Assembly: GCA_047620505.1 (NCBI GenBank)
Contig: JBLHKS010000236.1
Coordinates: 1-10,522 of the forward strand
Direction: 5' to 3'
From: JBLHKS01 sp047620505
GTDB lineage: Bacteria; Verrucomicrobiota; Verrucomicrobiia; Verrucomicrobiales; DEV007
Length of the DNA stretch: 10,522 bases
A model generated the notes under the pieces. It was not told the origin of the DNA, ran no database searches, and was given only the letters and a program-made list of their open reading frames with translations. Each line of letters starts with the position of its first letter. Positions within the stretch are counted from its first letter, which is position 1. A program made the position numbers and the translations under genes. Below, in pieces: positions 1-6,699 of the stretch.

Positions 1-916
1 CGTTTGCGATCGGTTTTCCAAACGTGTAATTCGCGTCGAGATCGATTTTTATCGTGTCCCGGGGACCGAAGAAATTTCGATTGGTAGTCAGGTCGATTTT
101 GAATTTAGGCAGCGTGTAGGTTTCGACTGAGACCTCGCGCTCGCTGGTCGTGTCGCCGACGGTAACGGCAATTGTGTAGTTTCCTTCGTTAACTTGATTG
201 GCCAGTTTGAAGTCAGCCGCTGCGATCCCAAAACTGCTGGTTTCGACCGCTGAACCGAAAACTTTGTTCCCTTTCGCGTCGCGAACTTCGAACGCGACAT
301 CACGGCCAGCGACCGGAAGCAGCGTGTCGTTTTCGAGCGACAGAGCCCGCATGTGAATCGTCTGGCCGGGCTGGTAGAGCGGCTTATCGGTGCTGAGCAT
401 CGTTCGGAAACTCCGCGTCACGCGCACCGTCTGTTCTGCCTCAGCTTTACCGGTCGGGCCTTCGACTTCGACTCGGAATTTATGAGTTCCTATCGAAATG
501 TCCTTGGGAATTTCGGCCTTCAACTCGCAAATTCCGTCTTCGCCGGTGGTCGCTTCCGCCTGCCGTTTCCCATCTAGAAAAAGCAGCACGCTCGCGTTCG
601 GCGTCGGAGCATAATATTGGGCTTCCCTGACAAATGCGCGGACGGTAACGGATTTGCCAGGCTCTATTCCCGGCTGAGCATAAAAGACTACCTCAGTTGG
701 ATCCGGGTAGGCTTGGCTAATGCTGTAGGTCTGATATGCGAATTGCGCGGCGAACAGAACGCCTAGAACAGCGGCAATTTTCCAGAATCCTGAGCCGAAC
801 GCCCAGAGCCAGTCCGCCTCGCGGCCCAAGCTCGGATCCTTCCGCTTCACGCGACGTTTGAGGCCCTTGATGAAGCCTTCGTCGTCGTTCTCGGTTTCAA
901 GTTCGTTCTCGCTCAT
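1..916 (-). CDS. Alpha-2-macroglobulin-like (MG2 domain) membrane-anchored protein, partial (N-terminal part)
   Basis: My reverse-strand reading from the ATG at 916 stays open to the window edge and gives 305 residues; the C-terminal part lies outside. A charged cytoplasmic start (residues 1-40) is followed by one hydrophobic segment at about 44-61, most likely an uncleaved anchor with the rest in the periplasm. Beta-rich macroglobulin-type modules follow: one at about 75-168, then the MG2 signature TDKPLYQPGQTIHMRAL at 176-192, then a stretch at 267-305 with TYTLPKFKIDL and YTFGKPIAN, resembling the LPKF...YGKP pattern of MG3 domains. In the family these proteins trap proteases through a bait region and often a CXEQ thioester, but neither would be in this part, so trapping activity cannot be judged. 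It lies 81 nt downstream of the SGNH-like gene on the same strand and may be co-transcribed. No clear Shine-Dalgarno precedes the start. Family assignment is fairly sure; function is inferred. Confidence 0.82.
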   Translation of the reverse strand, partial: MSENELETENDDEGFIKGLKRRVKRKDPSLGREADWLWAFGSGFWKIAAVLGVLFAAQFAYQTYSISQAYPDPTEVVFYAQPGIEPGKSVTVRAFVREAQYYAPTPNASVLLFLDGKRQAEATTGEDGICELKAEIPKDISIGTHKFRVEVEGPTGKAEAEQTVRVTRSFRTMLSTDKPLYQPGQTIHMRALSLENDTLLPVAGRDVAFEVRDAKGNKVFGSAVETSSFGIAAADFKLANQVNEGNYTIAVTVGDTTSEREVSVETYTLPKFKIDLTTNRNFFGPRDTIKIDLDANYTFGKPIAN

Positions 917-997
917 GGTGTTGCATTTACAACAGATTCACCGCCTGATTCATTAGGTCGGGAAGCTGTCCGAATCTTCGAAAACGATTCGTGATCT

Positions 998-2455
998 TCA
1001 GGAGTTGGAATTTGCTTCCTCGGCCTTCTTTTTCGCGGCGGCTTCCTCTTCCGCTTTCTTTTTCGCGGCGGCTTCGGCTTCGGCCTTTTTCCGCGCTGCT
1101 TCGAGCACTTTGCGCTCCTCAGGAGTCAGGTAAGTCCGGATTTCGAAGTGTCGACCGAGCGGCTTGGCGGCTTCGTAGATTTTGTCCGCCTTTTCGCGCG
1201 ATTGAAGCCGGAGCGCCTCCATTTGGGGCTTCAGTTCGGTCATCAAACTGGTCAGACGCGTCTTGTCGTCCGGAAAATTGACTCGGGTGCGTTTGACCTT
1301 CTGCCAGAGATCGCGCAGCGGCCGAATTGCCGTTTCGTAGCGCTCGGAATTCATTTGAGCGACCAGTCTCGCTCGCGAAAACTGAGGCCGTTCGGGTAAG
1401 TCGTGAAGCGCGATTCCTTCCAGCAGCTGCTGGTCGGTGTAGAATTCTTCCCCAACGAGTTCGCCTGCGATGAGCAGCTCGTAGCGGTTCGGGACGAGGC
1501 CTGATACGCGCACAATTTCGTGATTGAAGCGCTCGTCGATTTTCGCGATTTCGACGCCGAACGAAGCTTCGCCTGGAAGCGCCCACGGCAACGAAATCGG
1601 CTTCCAGATGAAGCTCACCCGAGTCGAACTGCCGCTGACTTCGGTGATCGCGCCGCCTTCGGTCTGGGATTCCCAGCCTTTCTCAGCATTGACGTAATTC
1701 AGGCGAACAGAGCCGATCGATTCCCGCTCGAGAGAGAGCGTTTGGATCACCTCGGCGGCCATGACCGCATGGCCGCCCGCGTCGGGTTGGACAGAATCGG
1801 GCGTCAGGCTGAATTCCGGATTTATCTGGCGCTCGTGCATCACGTGGGCGTTGAGAGAGCCCCAAGCGTCGATGAAGCGGACTCCGCGGATCACAGCCTC
1901 TTCGCGAAGCCAGCTGGTGTAAAATCCCATCACGCCGTTGTAATTCGGGCTCATTTCTTTGAGCCGATAACGGAAAGTATCGTCGCTCATTCGGCGTTCG
2001 CGCGTTAGCCGATCGAACATCGGCGGGCTCATCAGAAACGGGGTTGCTTGGATGCCGTCGATCTTGCTGAGGATGCCCGTCATGCCCTTCTTGTAGCGTT
2101 CGAAATGCTCTGGCGAGTAATCGAGGAACTCGCCGTCCCAGGTTCCAAGCTGGATGATCGCGTAGTCGATTTTCCGCTCGATCACATCCTCGCTGAAGCG
2201 GACGAGGGCATCCGAAGCAGTGTCGTTGAGACAGCCGGCGTTGTAGAAAATCAGCTTCCGGTCCGGGTAGCGCGTGTAGAAGAAATTTTCGACGTACTGG
2301 CAGTACCGTCCGTCGTAGGTCGTTTCGTCACCGACGAAAGCGAAGGCCTCGCCCGCTTTGAAGTCGAAATGAACGGGGTAGGGGGGGCGCGCCGACGCCG
2401 GTTGGACGCCGAGGACGGTCAAGGCGAGGAAAATAAATAGAGCGAGCCGAGGCAT
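998..2455 (-). CDS. Secreted SGNH/GDSL-hydrolase-fold protein, catalytic residues apparently lost
   Basis: The preferred start is the ATG at 2455, because it begins a clear signal peptide (MPRLALFIFLALTVLG, cleavage near PASA at about 22); the longer reading from a TTG at 2557 would run into the divergent regulator. The mature part of the 485-residue protein follows the SGNH block order: FVGDETTYD at 41-48 (block I), NAGCLNDTASD at 72-82 (block II), IIQLGTWDGEF at 100-110 (block III) and PDSVQPDAGGH at 219-229 (block V). Active members normally carry GDS in block I, GxND in block III and DxxH in block V; here the Ser is Glu44, the block III Asn is Trp106 and the block V His is Gln223. Thus the fold appears kept and esterase chemistry probably not. 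Residues 250-360 form an extra beta-rich domain; 370-485 look helical and end in Lys/Glu/Ala repeats. Possible roles are carbohydrate binding or scaffolding. It probably shares a transcript with the alpha-2-macroglobulin-like gene. Confidence 0.8.
   Translation of the reverse strand: MPRLALFIFLALTVLGVQPASARPPYPVHFDFKAGEAFAFVGDETTYDGRYCQYVENFFYTRYPDRKLIFYNAGCLNDTASDALVRFSEDVIERKIDYAIIQLGTWDGEFLDYSPEHFERYKKGMTGILSKIDGIQATPFLMSPPMFDRLTRERRMSDDTFRYRLKEMSPNYNGVMGFYTSWLREEAVIRGVRFIDAWGSLNAHVMHERQINPEFSLTPDSVQPDAGGHAVMAAEVIQTLSLERESIGSVRLNYVNAEKGWESQTEGGAITEVSGSSTRVSFIWKPISLPWALPGEASFGVEIAKIDERFNHEIVRVSGLVPNRYELLIAGELVGEEFYTDQQLLEGIALHDLPERPQFSRARLVAQMNSERYETAIRPLRDLWQKVKRTRVNFPDDKTRLTSLMTELKPQMEALRLQSREKADKIYEAAKPLGRHFEIRTYLTPEERKVLEAARKKAEAEAAAKKKAEEEAAAKKKAEEANSNS
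1021..1080. repeat. 30-bp tandem repeat, two units, inside the SGNH-like gene
   Basis: Units 1021-1050 and 1051-1080 match at 26 of 30 bases by eye, and a decayed third unit follows to about 1105. On the minus strand they encode the repeats KKKAEEEAAA near the protein's C terminus, a charged helical or coiled tail. Slippage could change the tail length between strains without breaking the frame, since the unit is a multiple of three. Confidence 0.75.
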
Positions 2456-2497
2456 TGGAACAGGACGGACGGATAATTGAGTGAAGAATCTCTGGGG

Positions 2498-2534
2498 GAT
2501 GATTGTTGATTTTTGAAGGACCTCAACAATCATC
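2498..2534. promoter_or_regulatory. Perfect 12-bp inverted repeat over the start of the Lrp-type gene (candidate operator or RNA hairpin)
   Basis: GATGATTGTTGA at 2498-2509 is exactly complementary to TCAACAATCATC at 2523-2534, with a 13-nt spacer (2510-2522). Past a one-base bulge (A2535), GGG 2495-2497 can also pair with CCC 2536-2538. The putative TTG start codon (2513) lies in the loop. The position, in the 57-bp divergent gap and first codons of a regulator, suits an autoregulatory operator; as RNA it could also hide or present the start codon. Which role applies is inference. Confidence 0.55.
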
Positions 2535-3052
2535 ACCCGGCATTCGTCAATCTTCAAACTAACGCAGCCGTGGTCGACCCCGTTTTACAGGAACTTCAGC
2601 GCGACAGCCGCGCCTCTGCCGCCGAGCTGGCGGAACTTTTGAATCGTGATGCGCCTGATTTGGAGGCGAGGATCAAGGAATGGGAGTCGAACGGGACGAT
2701 TCTCGGCTACCAGGCGGTGATCGATCCGGATCGGGCGGGAACGACGAGCGTCGCCGCAGTGATCGAAGTGAAGCTCACGCCGGAGCGCGAAGGCGGGTTT
2801 GATCGGATCGCACGGCGGATTTCGAAATTCGATCAGGTCAGCAGCTGCTACCTGATGAGCGGCGGTTACGACCTGATGGTTTTGGTCGAAGATGAGACTT
2901 TGCGCGAGGTGGCGAGATTTGTTGCGGAGAAGCTCAGCTCGCTGGACGGCGTGATTTCGACGTCGACGCACTTTCAGCTGAAGGTCTACAAACAGAGCGG
3001 CTTCAACACGCAGCGGCAGGAAGAGGATTCGCGTTTGGCGGTTTCCCCTTGA
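2513..3052 (+). CDS. Lrp/AsnC-family transcriptional regulator
   Basis: The 179-residue product has the family's two-part layout. Residues 22-62 (VLQELQRDSRASAAELAELL ... IKEWESNGTILGYQ) match the winged helix-turn-helix DNA-binding domain, and residues 78-160 match the ligand-sensing and oligomerising RAM domain, including VSSCYLMSGGYDLMVLVE at 109-126. A short tail follows. Such proteins usually sense amino acids or other small metabolites and control transport or metabolism, often including their own gene; the ligand here cannot be told. No ATG start is available: the frame closes at a stop at 2507-2509, so the start is TTG 2513 (in the loop of an inverted repeat) or possibly GTG 2570, which would begin right at the HTH and has no good ribosome binding site. 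It is transcribed divergently from the SGNH-like gene, 57 bp away, an obvious possible target. The family is well supported; the start is uncertain. Confidence 0.88.
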   Translation: MKDLNNHHPAFVNLQTNAAVVDPVLQELQRDSRASAAELAELLNRDAPDLEARIKEWESNGTILGYQAVIDPDRAGTTSVAAVIEVKLTPEREGGFDRIARRISKFDQVSSCYLMSGGYDLMVLVEDETLREVARFVAEKLSSLDGVISTSTHFQLKVYKQSGFNTQRQEEDSRLAVSP

Positions 3053-3063
3053 TTTCAGGGCAC

Positions 3064-3096
3064 AAAAAAGGCCCGGAGGCGAACCCCCGGACCTTT
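3064..3096. terminator. Bidirectional rho-independent terminator
   Basis: A GC-rich hairpin lies between convergent genes: GGCCCGGAGG (3070-3079), loop CGAA (3080-3083), CCCCCGGACC (3084-3093), ten pairs including two G-U. On the minus strand it is followed by TTTTTT, a strong terminator for the small gene at 3120-3404; on the plus strand it starts 11 nt after the regulator's stop but is followed only by TTTG. Confidence 0.85.
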
Positions 3097-3119
3097 GTAA
3101 AAGCTGTTAACTTAGAAGG

Positions 3120-3404
3120 TTAGCCCTTCTTAGCTTTAGCAGGAGCGACCGAATCGGCCTTGTTGTGCTCGCTGATAACAGTGATTTTGCCTTCGAGCTT
3201 GTCGATGGTGGTCTTTTTGCCATCAGCGTCTTTGACAACCGTAGTTGCGAGGATCGCGATTGGCTTTGCAAGACCTTCGCCGGTCAGCATTTTCTTCTCA
3301 GCATCATACTTGTATTCGCCGGTGTTGGTCACTTTTTTGCCGCAGCCTGCGAAAGCGGAGCCTGCGAGGGCGAGGGAAATGATAGCGGTGATGAATTTTT
3401 TCAT
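3120..3404 (-). CDS. Small secreted protein or lipoprotein, function unknown
   Basis: The 94-residue product begins with a typical signal peptide (MKKFITAIISLALAGSAFAG, residues 1-20) followed by Cys21. The FAGC context can be read as a slightly unusual lipobox (Phe at -3) or as a signal peptidase I site after AFA. The mature part is only about 75 residues, Lys-rich, with a likely small beta fold (ILATTVVKDADGKKTTIDKL at 51-70) and a Lys/Ala tail (PAKAKKG). I do not recognise a named family. The ATG at 3404 has no visible Shine-Dalgarno. A weak -10-like TATTAA lies at 3437-3432 on the minus strand, in the 183-bp gap divergent from the next gene. The strong terminator just downstream suggests an independent, possibly well expressed, one-gene unit. 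The gene call is well supported; the function is unknown. Confidence 0.75.
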   Translation of the reverse strand: MKKFITAIISLALAGSAFAGCGKKVTNTGEYKYDAEKKMLTGEGLAKPIAILATTVVKDADGKKTTIDKLEGKITVISEHNKADSVAPAKAKKG

Positions 3405-3587
3405 GTTTTTTAGATGTGTTGTTTTTGGAGTTTAATATGGATTCGAATCCGAACGTTACACGCAAGCGTGCCGCAGGAATATTTCACCCAAGCGTCTTTT
3501 GAAACGAGTGCAACGAGTTTTCGGATTTAGGAAATTCCGCGTTGCTCGTCAGAATCGCCGGTCCAGGATCTTTTCAGACCAATTTCC

Positions 3588-4262
3588 ATGAATCCATTCA
3601 CTCGACTTCAATCAATCACTTTGGTGGTGATCGGCCTCAGCATTTTCAGCGCTCAGGCCCATCCAGTTCCCGACATTCCCATTCGGTCCCACTTCGACTC
3701 CAGTGGGAATCTTAAAATTCGGGCGGAAGTCGATTGGCGGGCTTATCTCGATGTTGAGGGAACCAGTCCGGACGATGAGCTCTACATGCTCAAGTGGTAC
3801 CACGACCGGATGGACGACGAGGAGAAGGCTGAGCACATCGCTCCGGCGCAGAAGTTTCTGGATGAGCGAGTTGTGATCGAATTTGTGCCTTCGGGCGAGA
3901 TTCATCCGGTTTACGGAGATTGGGAATGGCGGAAACTCGGCGACGAGCCGCTGGAAAATCTCGATGATCCGGTGGTGATGGTCGGCGAGTGGACGACGCG
4001 GGTTCCGCCCGGGACGACTGGCTACAAAGTTTCGTCGAACGAAACCGGGACGCTGACGGTGGTTTTCGAAAATTATTTCAGCGGCGAAAAACAGGAGCGA
4101 TTCGCGGGCCTGTGGCCTGGAGAAAGCAGTTTTGTGCTCGATATTTCCGCCTTCGCATCGAGCGAGAGCCCGAAAGTTGCGATGATCGCGCTGATTTCGG
4201 TCGTTGTCGTGGGCGGCGTGATTCTCGTTGTGGGCATGTTGATGCGGCGGAAACGCGACTGA
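3588..4262 (+). CDS. Type I single-pass membrane protein with periplasmic domain, function unknown
   Basis: The 224-residue product has a signal peptide (residues 1-24, cleavage likely after AQA), a soluble part of about 170 residues starting HPVPDIPIRSHF, one strong membrane helix at about 197-219 (VAMIALISVVVVGGVILVVG) and a short basic end (MRRKRD). This predicts a periplasmic domain and a tiny cytoplasmic tail. The domain is acidic and rich in aromatic residues. The HPVPDIP start recalls the N-terminal domain that precedes the helices in HupE/UreJ-like proteins, but here only one helix follows, so that is a loose resemblance, not an assignment. The gene stands alone: 183 bp from the small divergent gene and convergent with rarA across a palindromic element. 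The start ATG 3588 is chosen because it begins the signal peptide; no clear ribosome binding site is visible. Confidence 0.78.
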   Translation: MNPFTRLQSITLVVIGLSIFSAQAHPVPDIPIRSHFDSSGNLKIRAEVDWRAYLDVEGTSPDDELYMLKWYHDRMDDEEKAEHIAPAQKFLDERVVIEFVPSGEIHPVYGDWEWRKLGDEPLENLDDPVVMVGEWTTRVPPGTTGYKVSSNETGTLTVVFENYFSGEKQERFAGLWPGESSFVLDISAFASSESPKVAMIALISVVVVGGVILVVGMLMRRKRD

Positions 4263-4294
4263 GATGTTCGGGCTTTGGCTTTTACGACCGAATT

Positions 4295-4441
4295 TGTCAT
4301 CCTGAGCTCGCCGAAGGACCTCTAGCCAGCTTTTGGCGTTCGAACCGATTCGACATTCGGCGGCCATTCAACAACGACGATGTTTCCCAGCAAATTCGAT
4401 CGAAAGCCGACTGGAGGTCCTTCGGCAAGCTCAGGATGACA
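4295..4441. repeat. MITE/REP-like palindromic element with 41-nt inverted arms
   Basis: The left arm 4295-4335 and right arm 4401-4441 are inverted copies with five mismatches by my count; the outer 28 bases, beginning TGTCATCCTGAGCT, differ at one position. The 65-nt centre has no ORF of note. It sits in the convergent gap between the membrane protein gene and rarA, where a hairpin may also help end transcripts. TCATCCTGAGC...GAAGGA repeats are, from memory, scattered through many environmental bacterial genomes; no transposase is present here, so any movement would need help in trans. Confidence 0.75.
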
Positions 4442-4460
4442 TGAAATTTTCCAGGATAGC

Positions 4461-5852
4461 TCAGCCGTTTGCCTGGCTCGCCTCAAACTGTTCGCGCCAG
4501 AAATCGAGCCGTTCTTTGACTCGTTTTTCTAAGCCGTTTTCGGTAGGTTCGTAGTACCGGCGTCCCTCCGGAAGGTAAGCCTGAGGAATGTAGCCGTCGT
4601 CGGAGTCATGACCGTAGGCGTAAGCCAGATCGCCGTCAGTCGTGCCGCTCGCTTTCGCCAGTTTCTTCCGAGATTTGGTCCGCAGATGCGGCGGAACGGC
4701 TAGCGTCCTTCCGTTTTTTACATCATCCAGGGCGGCGTCGATCCCAGCGTAGGAGCGATTCGATTTCGGTGCCGTTGCGATGTAAACCGTCGCGTGGGCC
4801 AGATGAATCCGAGCCTCCGGCATCCCGATAAACTCGGCTGCCTGGTGAGCCGCCACGGCAACTCGCAGCGCATTCGAATCTGCCATCCCTACATCCTCGC
4901 TGGCGGCGATCACGATCCTGCGCGCGATAAAACGAATGTCCTCGCCTGCGTAGAGCATTTTCGCCAGCCAGTAGAGCGCCGCATCCGGATCCGAACCCCG
5001 CATCGACTTGATGAACGCGCTGATCGTGTCGTAGTGAGCATCGCCATCGCCATCGTAGACCACGGTCTTTTGCTGGATCGATTCCTCGGCGATTTCGAGC
5101 GTAAAATCGATCATCCCGCTCTCATCTGGAGTGGATGTCAGGACGCCGAGTTCCAGCGCGGTCAGCGCCTTTCGCGCGTCGCCGTCGGAAGATCTCGACA
5201 GATGAATTGCCGCTTCAGGATGGAGATTCGTCGGAGTTTTTCCCAAACCACGCTCCTCGTCAGCCACCGCGTCCATCAGCAGCTGCTGAATGTCGTCCTC
5301 GCTCAGCGGCTCGAGTTGAAAAACCTGCGAACGCGAAACGAGCGGGCTGTTGATGTAGAAAAACGGATTGTGGGTCGTCGCTCCGATGAAACGGACGGTC
5401 CCGCGCTCGATGTGGGGCAGGAGGACGTCCTGCTGCGACTTGTTGAATCGATGGATTTCGTCAACGAACAACGTCGTTACCAGCTTCTTTGAGCTGAGAA
5501 AAGTCGCAGCGATCTCAACTGCGCCGCGGATCTCCGCCACGTTGCTTTCGACGCCTGACAGGTTCACAAAACGCGTGTTCGTCGTGTTGGCGATGATCTG
5601 AGCCAGACTGGTTTTGCCAACTCCAGGAGGTCCGTAGAAAATCAGCGAAGTGAACCGATCGGCTTCGACTGCGCGTCGAAGGAGCTTTCCCGCGCCGAGA
5701 ATGTGGCCCTGACCAGCGTATTCGTCCAGAGTTCGCGGGCGCATCCTCGCCGCAAGGGGCGCAGACCCCGGAACTCCGGCCTTCTTCGACCCAGCAGCTG
5801 CTGGAGCACCAGGTTGGGCGTCCAGTTCGGTTGCTTCAAATAAATCACTCAT
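4461..5852 (-). CDS. rarA: Replication-associated recombination protein A (RarA/MgsA), AAA+ ATPase
   Basis: RarA is a clamp-loader-like AAA+ ATPase acting at stalled replication forks and single-strand DNA ends in the cytoplasm. All expected motifs are present, counting from the ATG at 5852: GPPGVGKT at 74-81 (Walker A), LFVDEIHR at 128-135 (Walker B), GATTHN at 157-162 (sensor 1), SR at 173-174 (arginine finger region) and GDARKAL at 224-230 (sensor 2). The C-terminal oligomerisation part includes SDPDAALYWLAKML (287-300) and DVKNGRTLAVPPHLR (377-391). The 463-residue length is normal for the family. I prefer MSDLFE at 5852 over the ATG at 5909, because the longer reading overlaps the start of the divergent GYF_2 gene and adds an atypical N terminus. 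The gene is convergent with the palindromic element and divergent from the GYF_2 gene across 55 bp; no SOS-type operator is evident. Assignment is very secure. Confidence 0.96.
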   Translation of the reverse strand: MSDLFEATELDAQPGAPAAAGSKKAGVPGSAPLAARMRPRTLDEYAGQGHILGAGKLLRRAVEADRFTSLIFYGPPGVGKTSLAQIIANTTNTRFVNLSGVESNVAEIRGAVEIAATFLSSKKLVTTLFVDEIHRFNKSQQDVLLPHIERGTVRFIGATTHNPFFYINSPLVSRSQVFQLEPLSEDDIQQLLMDAVADEERGLGKTPTNLHPEAAIHLSRSSDGDARKALTALELGVLTSTPDESGMIDFTLEIAEESIQQKTVVYDGDGDAHYDTISAFIKSMRGSDPDAALYWLAKMLYAGEDIRFIARRIVIAASEDVGMADSNALRVAVAAHQAAEFIGMPEARIHLAHATVYIATAPKSNRSYAGIDAALDDVKNGRTLAVPPHLRTKSRKKLAKASGTTDGDLAYAYGHDSDDGYIPQAYLPEGRRYYEPTENGLEKRVKERLDFWREQFEASQANG

Positions 5853-5907
5853 CGGGGGAATCAATCCTTGTCGGCACAGAACAGTGTGGTTTAGCCTATT
5901 CCGCAAC

Positions 5908-6627
5908 ATGGAATGGTACTACGAATTAAATGGTGCTCAAAACGGGCCGGTCGACGAAACTTACATCGCCCAATTGGCTGCCAATGGCCAGATAGGAGGC
6001 TCGACGCGAGTCTGGCATGCGCAGTTGGCGGATTGGGCTCCGTTGCAATCTGTCGCGCCTCATCTCGTTCCTCAACACGCCGCGCCTGTCGCGCAAAATC
6101 CCTATCAGGCCCCCCAGAATTATGGCTCGACTCCGGGTGCTTATCCAAATCAGGAACCCCGGTTGCCGGGATTCGCTAAGGGATGGATGATCACCGACAT
6201 CGTCTTTGTTTCGTTTCGGCTGATCTTCGTCCTTGTCGGGGTTGCCATGTTGTCTAACCTCGAACGAATGGGGCTCGAAAATCTTTACAACGCAGTATTG
6301 ATTGAAGCGCTCGCGGGGCTAGTGATTTTTCTTGCTGGTCTGCCAGCGGCGATCCTGATCCTGAACAAAAAATCAGCGGGAATTGCTTTAGGCTGGATCA
6401 CGGTTGCAGCCACCGTGGTTAGCCTTCTCATGTCGCTCTGGGCATTGAACATCGGTTCAGAAATGAACGGACGTGGAATGAGCGGTCCAGCGCAGGCTGG
6501 TCAAGCTGTTGGACAGATGGTCGGGGTGTTGATCAGGGCCGGCTTGCTCATTTGCTATTGCATCGGGCTCGTCCAGGCCGGAAAATTCATCTCTGCCCAG
6601 AAATACCAGACGACTAGGAGGCGCTGA
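5908..6627 (+). CDS. GYF_2-domain four-helix membrane protein, copy 1
   Basis: The 239-residue product starts with a GYF_2 domain (MEWYYELNGAQNGPV at 1-15, STRVWHAQLADWAPL at 32-46). A proline-rich linker follows (50-88) carrying QNPYQAPQ at 63-70, then the conserved GFAKGWMITDIV at 88-99. Four hydrophobic segments lie at about 95-116, 127-152, 159-181 and 200-225, with a basic tail (TTRRR). In eukaryotes GYF domains bind proline-rich peptides; bacterial GYF_2 domains on membrane proteins have no settled role, although domain and helices are often paired. The N terminus is probably cytoplasmic, since there is no signal peptide. The start is ATG 5908 (MEWYY), matching the first residues of the two paralogues downstream; an upstream ATG (5884) would only add FSLFRN-type residues. 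It is first of three tandem copies and divergent from rarA. Confidence 0.85.
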   Translation: MEWYYELNGAQNGPVDETYIAQLAANGQIGGSTRVWHAQLADWAPLQSVAPHLVPQHAAPVAQNPYQAPQNYGSTPGAYPNQEPRLPGFAKGWMITDIVFVSFRLIFVLVGVAMLSNLERMGLENLYNAVLIEALAGLVIFLAGLPAAILILNKKSAGIALGWITVAATVVSLLMSLWALNIGSEMNGRGMSGPAQAGQAVGQMVGVLIRAGLLICYCIGLVQAGKFISAQKYQTTRRR

Positions 6628-6699
6628 TTTTTCGAAGCCGCTGTTTCGATAAAAAGGTGCTTGTTCCCGGACCCTCACTATGTTCTAACTTTGACCAGT

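Noticed and set aside
1021..1110. Short repeats as a possible CRISPR or regulatory repeat
   Set aside because: The repeats are in frame, lie inside the coding region and encode a Lys/Glu/Ala tail; there are no unique spacers.
1520..2440. Plus-strand frames of 130-162 codons over the SGNH-like gene
   Set aside because: They are shadows of the minus-strand gene, which carries the signal peptide and SGNH blocks; the shadow products have no recognisable pattern.
2456..2557. Longer start (TTG 2557) for the SGNH-like gene
   Set aside because: It would place 34 charged residues before a good signal peptide and overlap the divergent regulator; ATG 2455 is preferred.
3612..4367. A 251-codon minus-strand frame antisense to the type I membrane protein gene
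   Set aside because: It lacks a domain or signal peptide, runs through one arm of the palindromic element, and the plus-strand frame has a signal peptide and membrane helix in good order.
5853..5909. Longer start (ATG 5909) for rarA
   Set aside because: It overlaps the first codon of the divergent GYF_2 gene and adds residues unlike the family; ATG 5852 gives the usual start.
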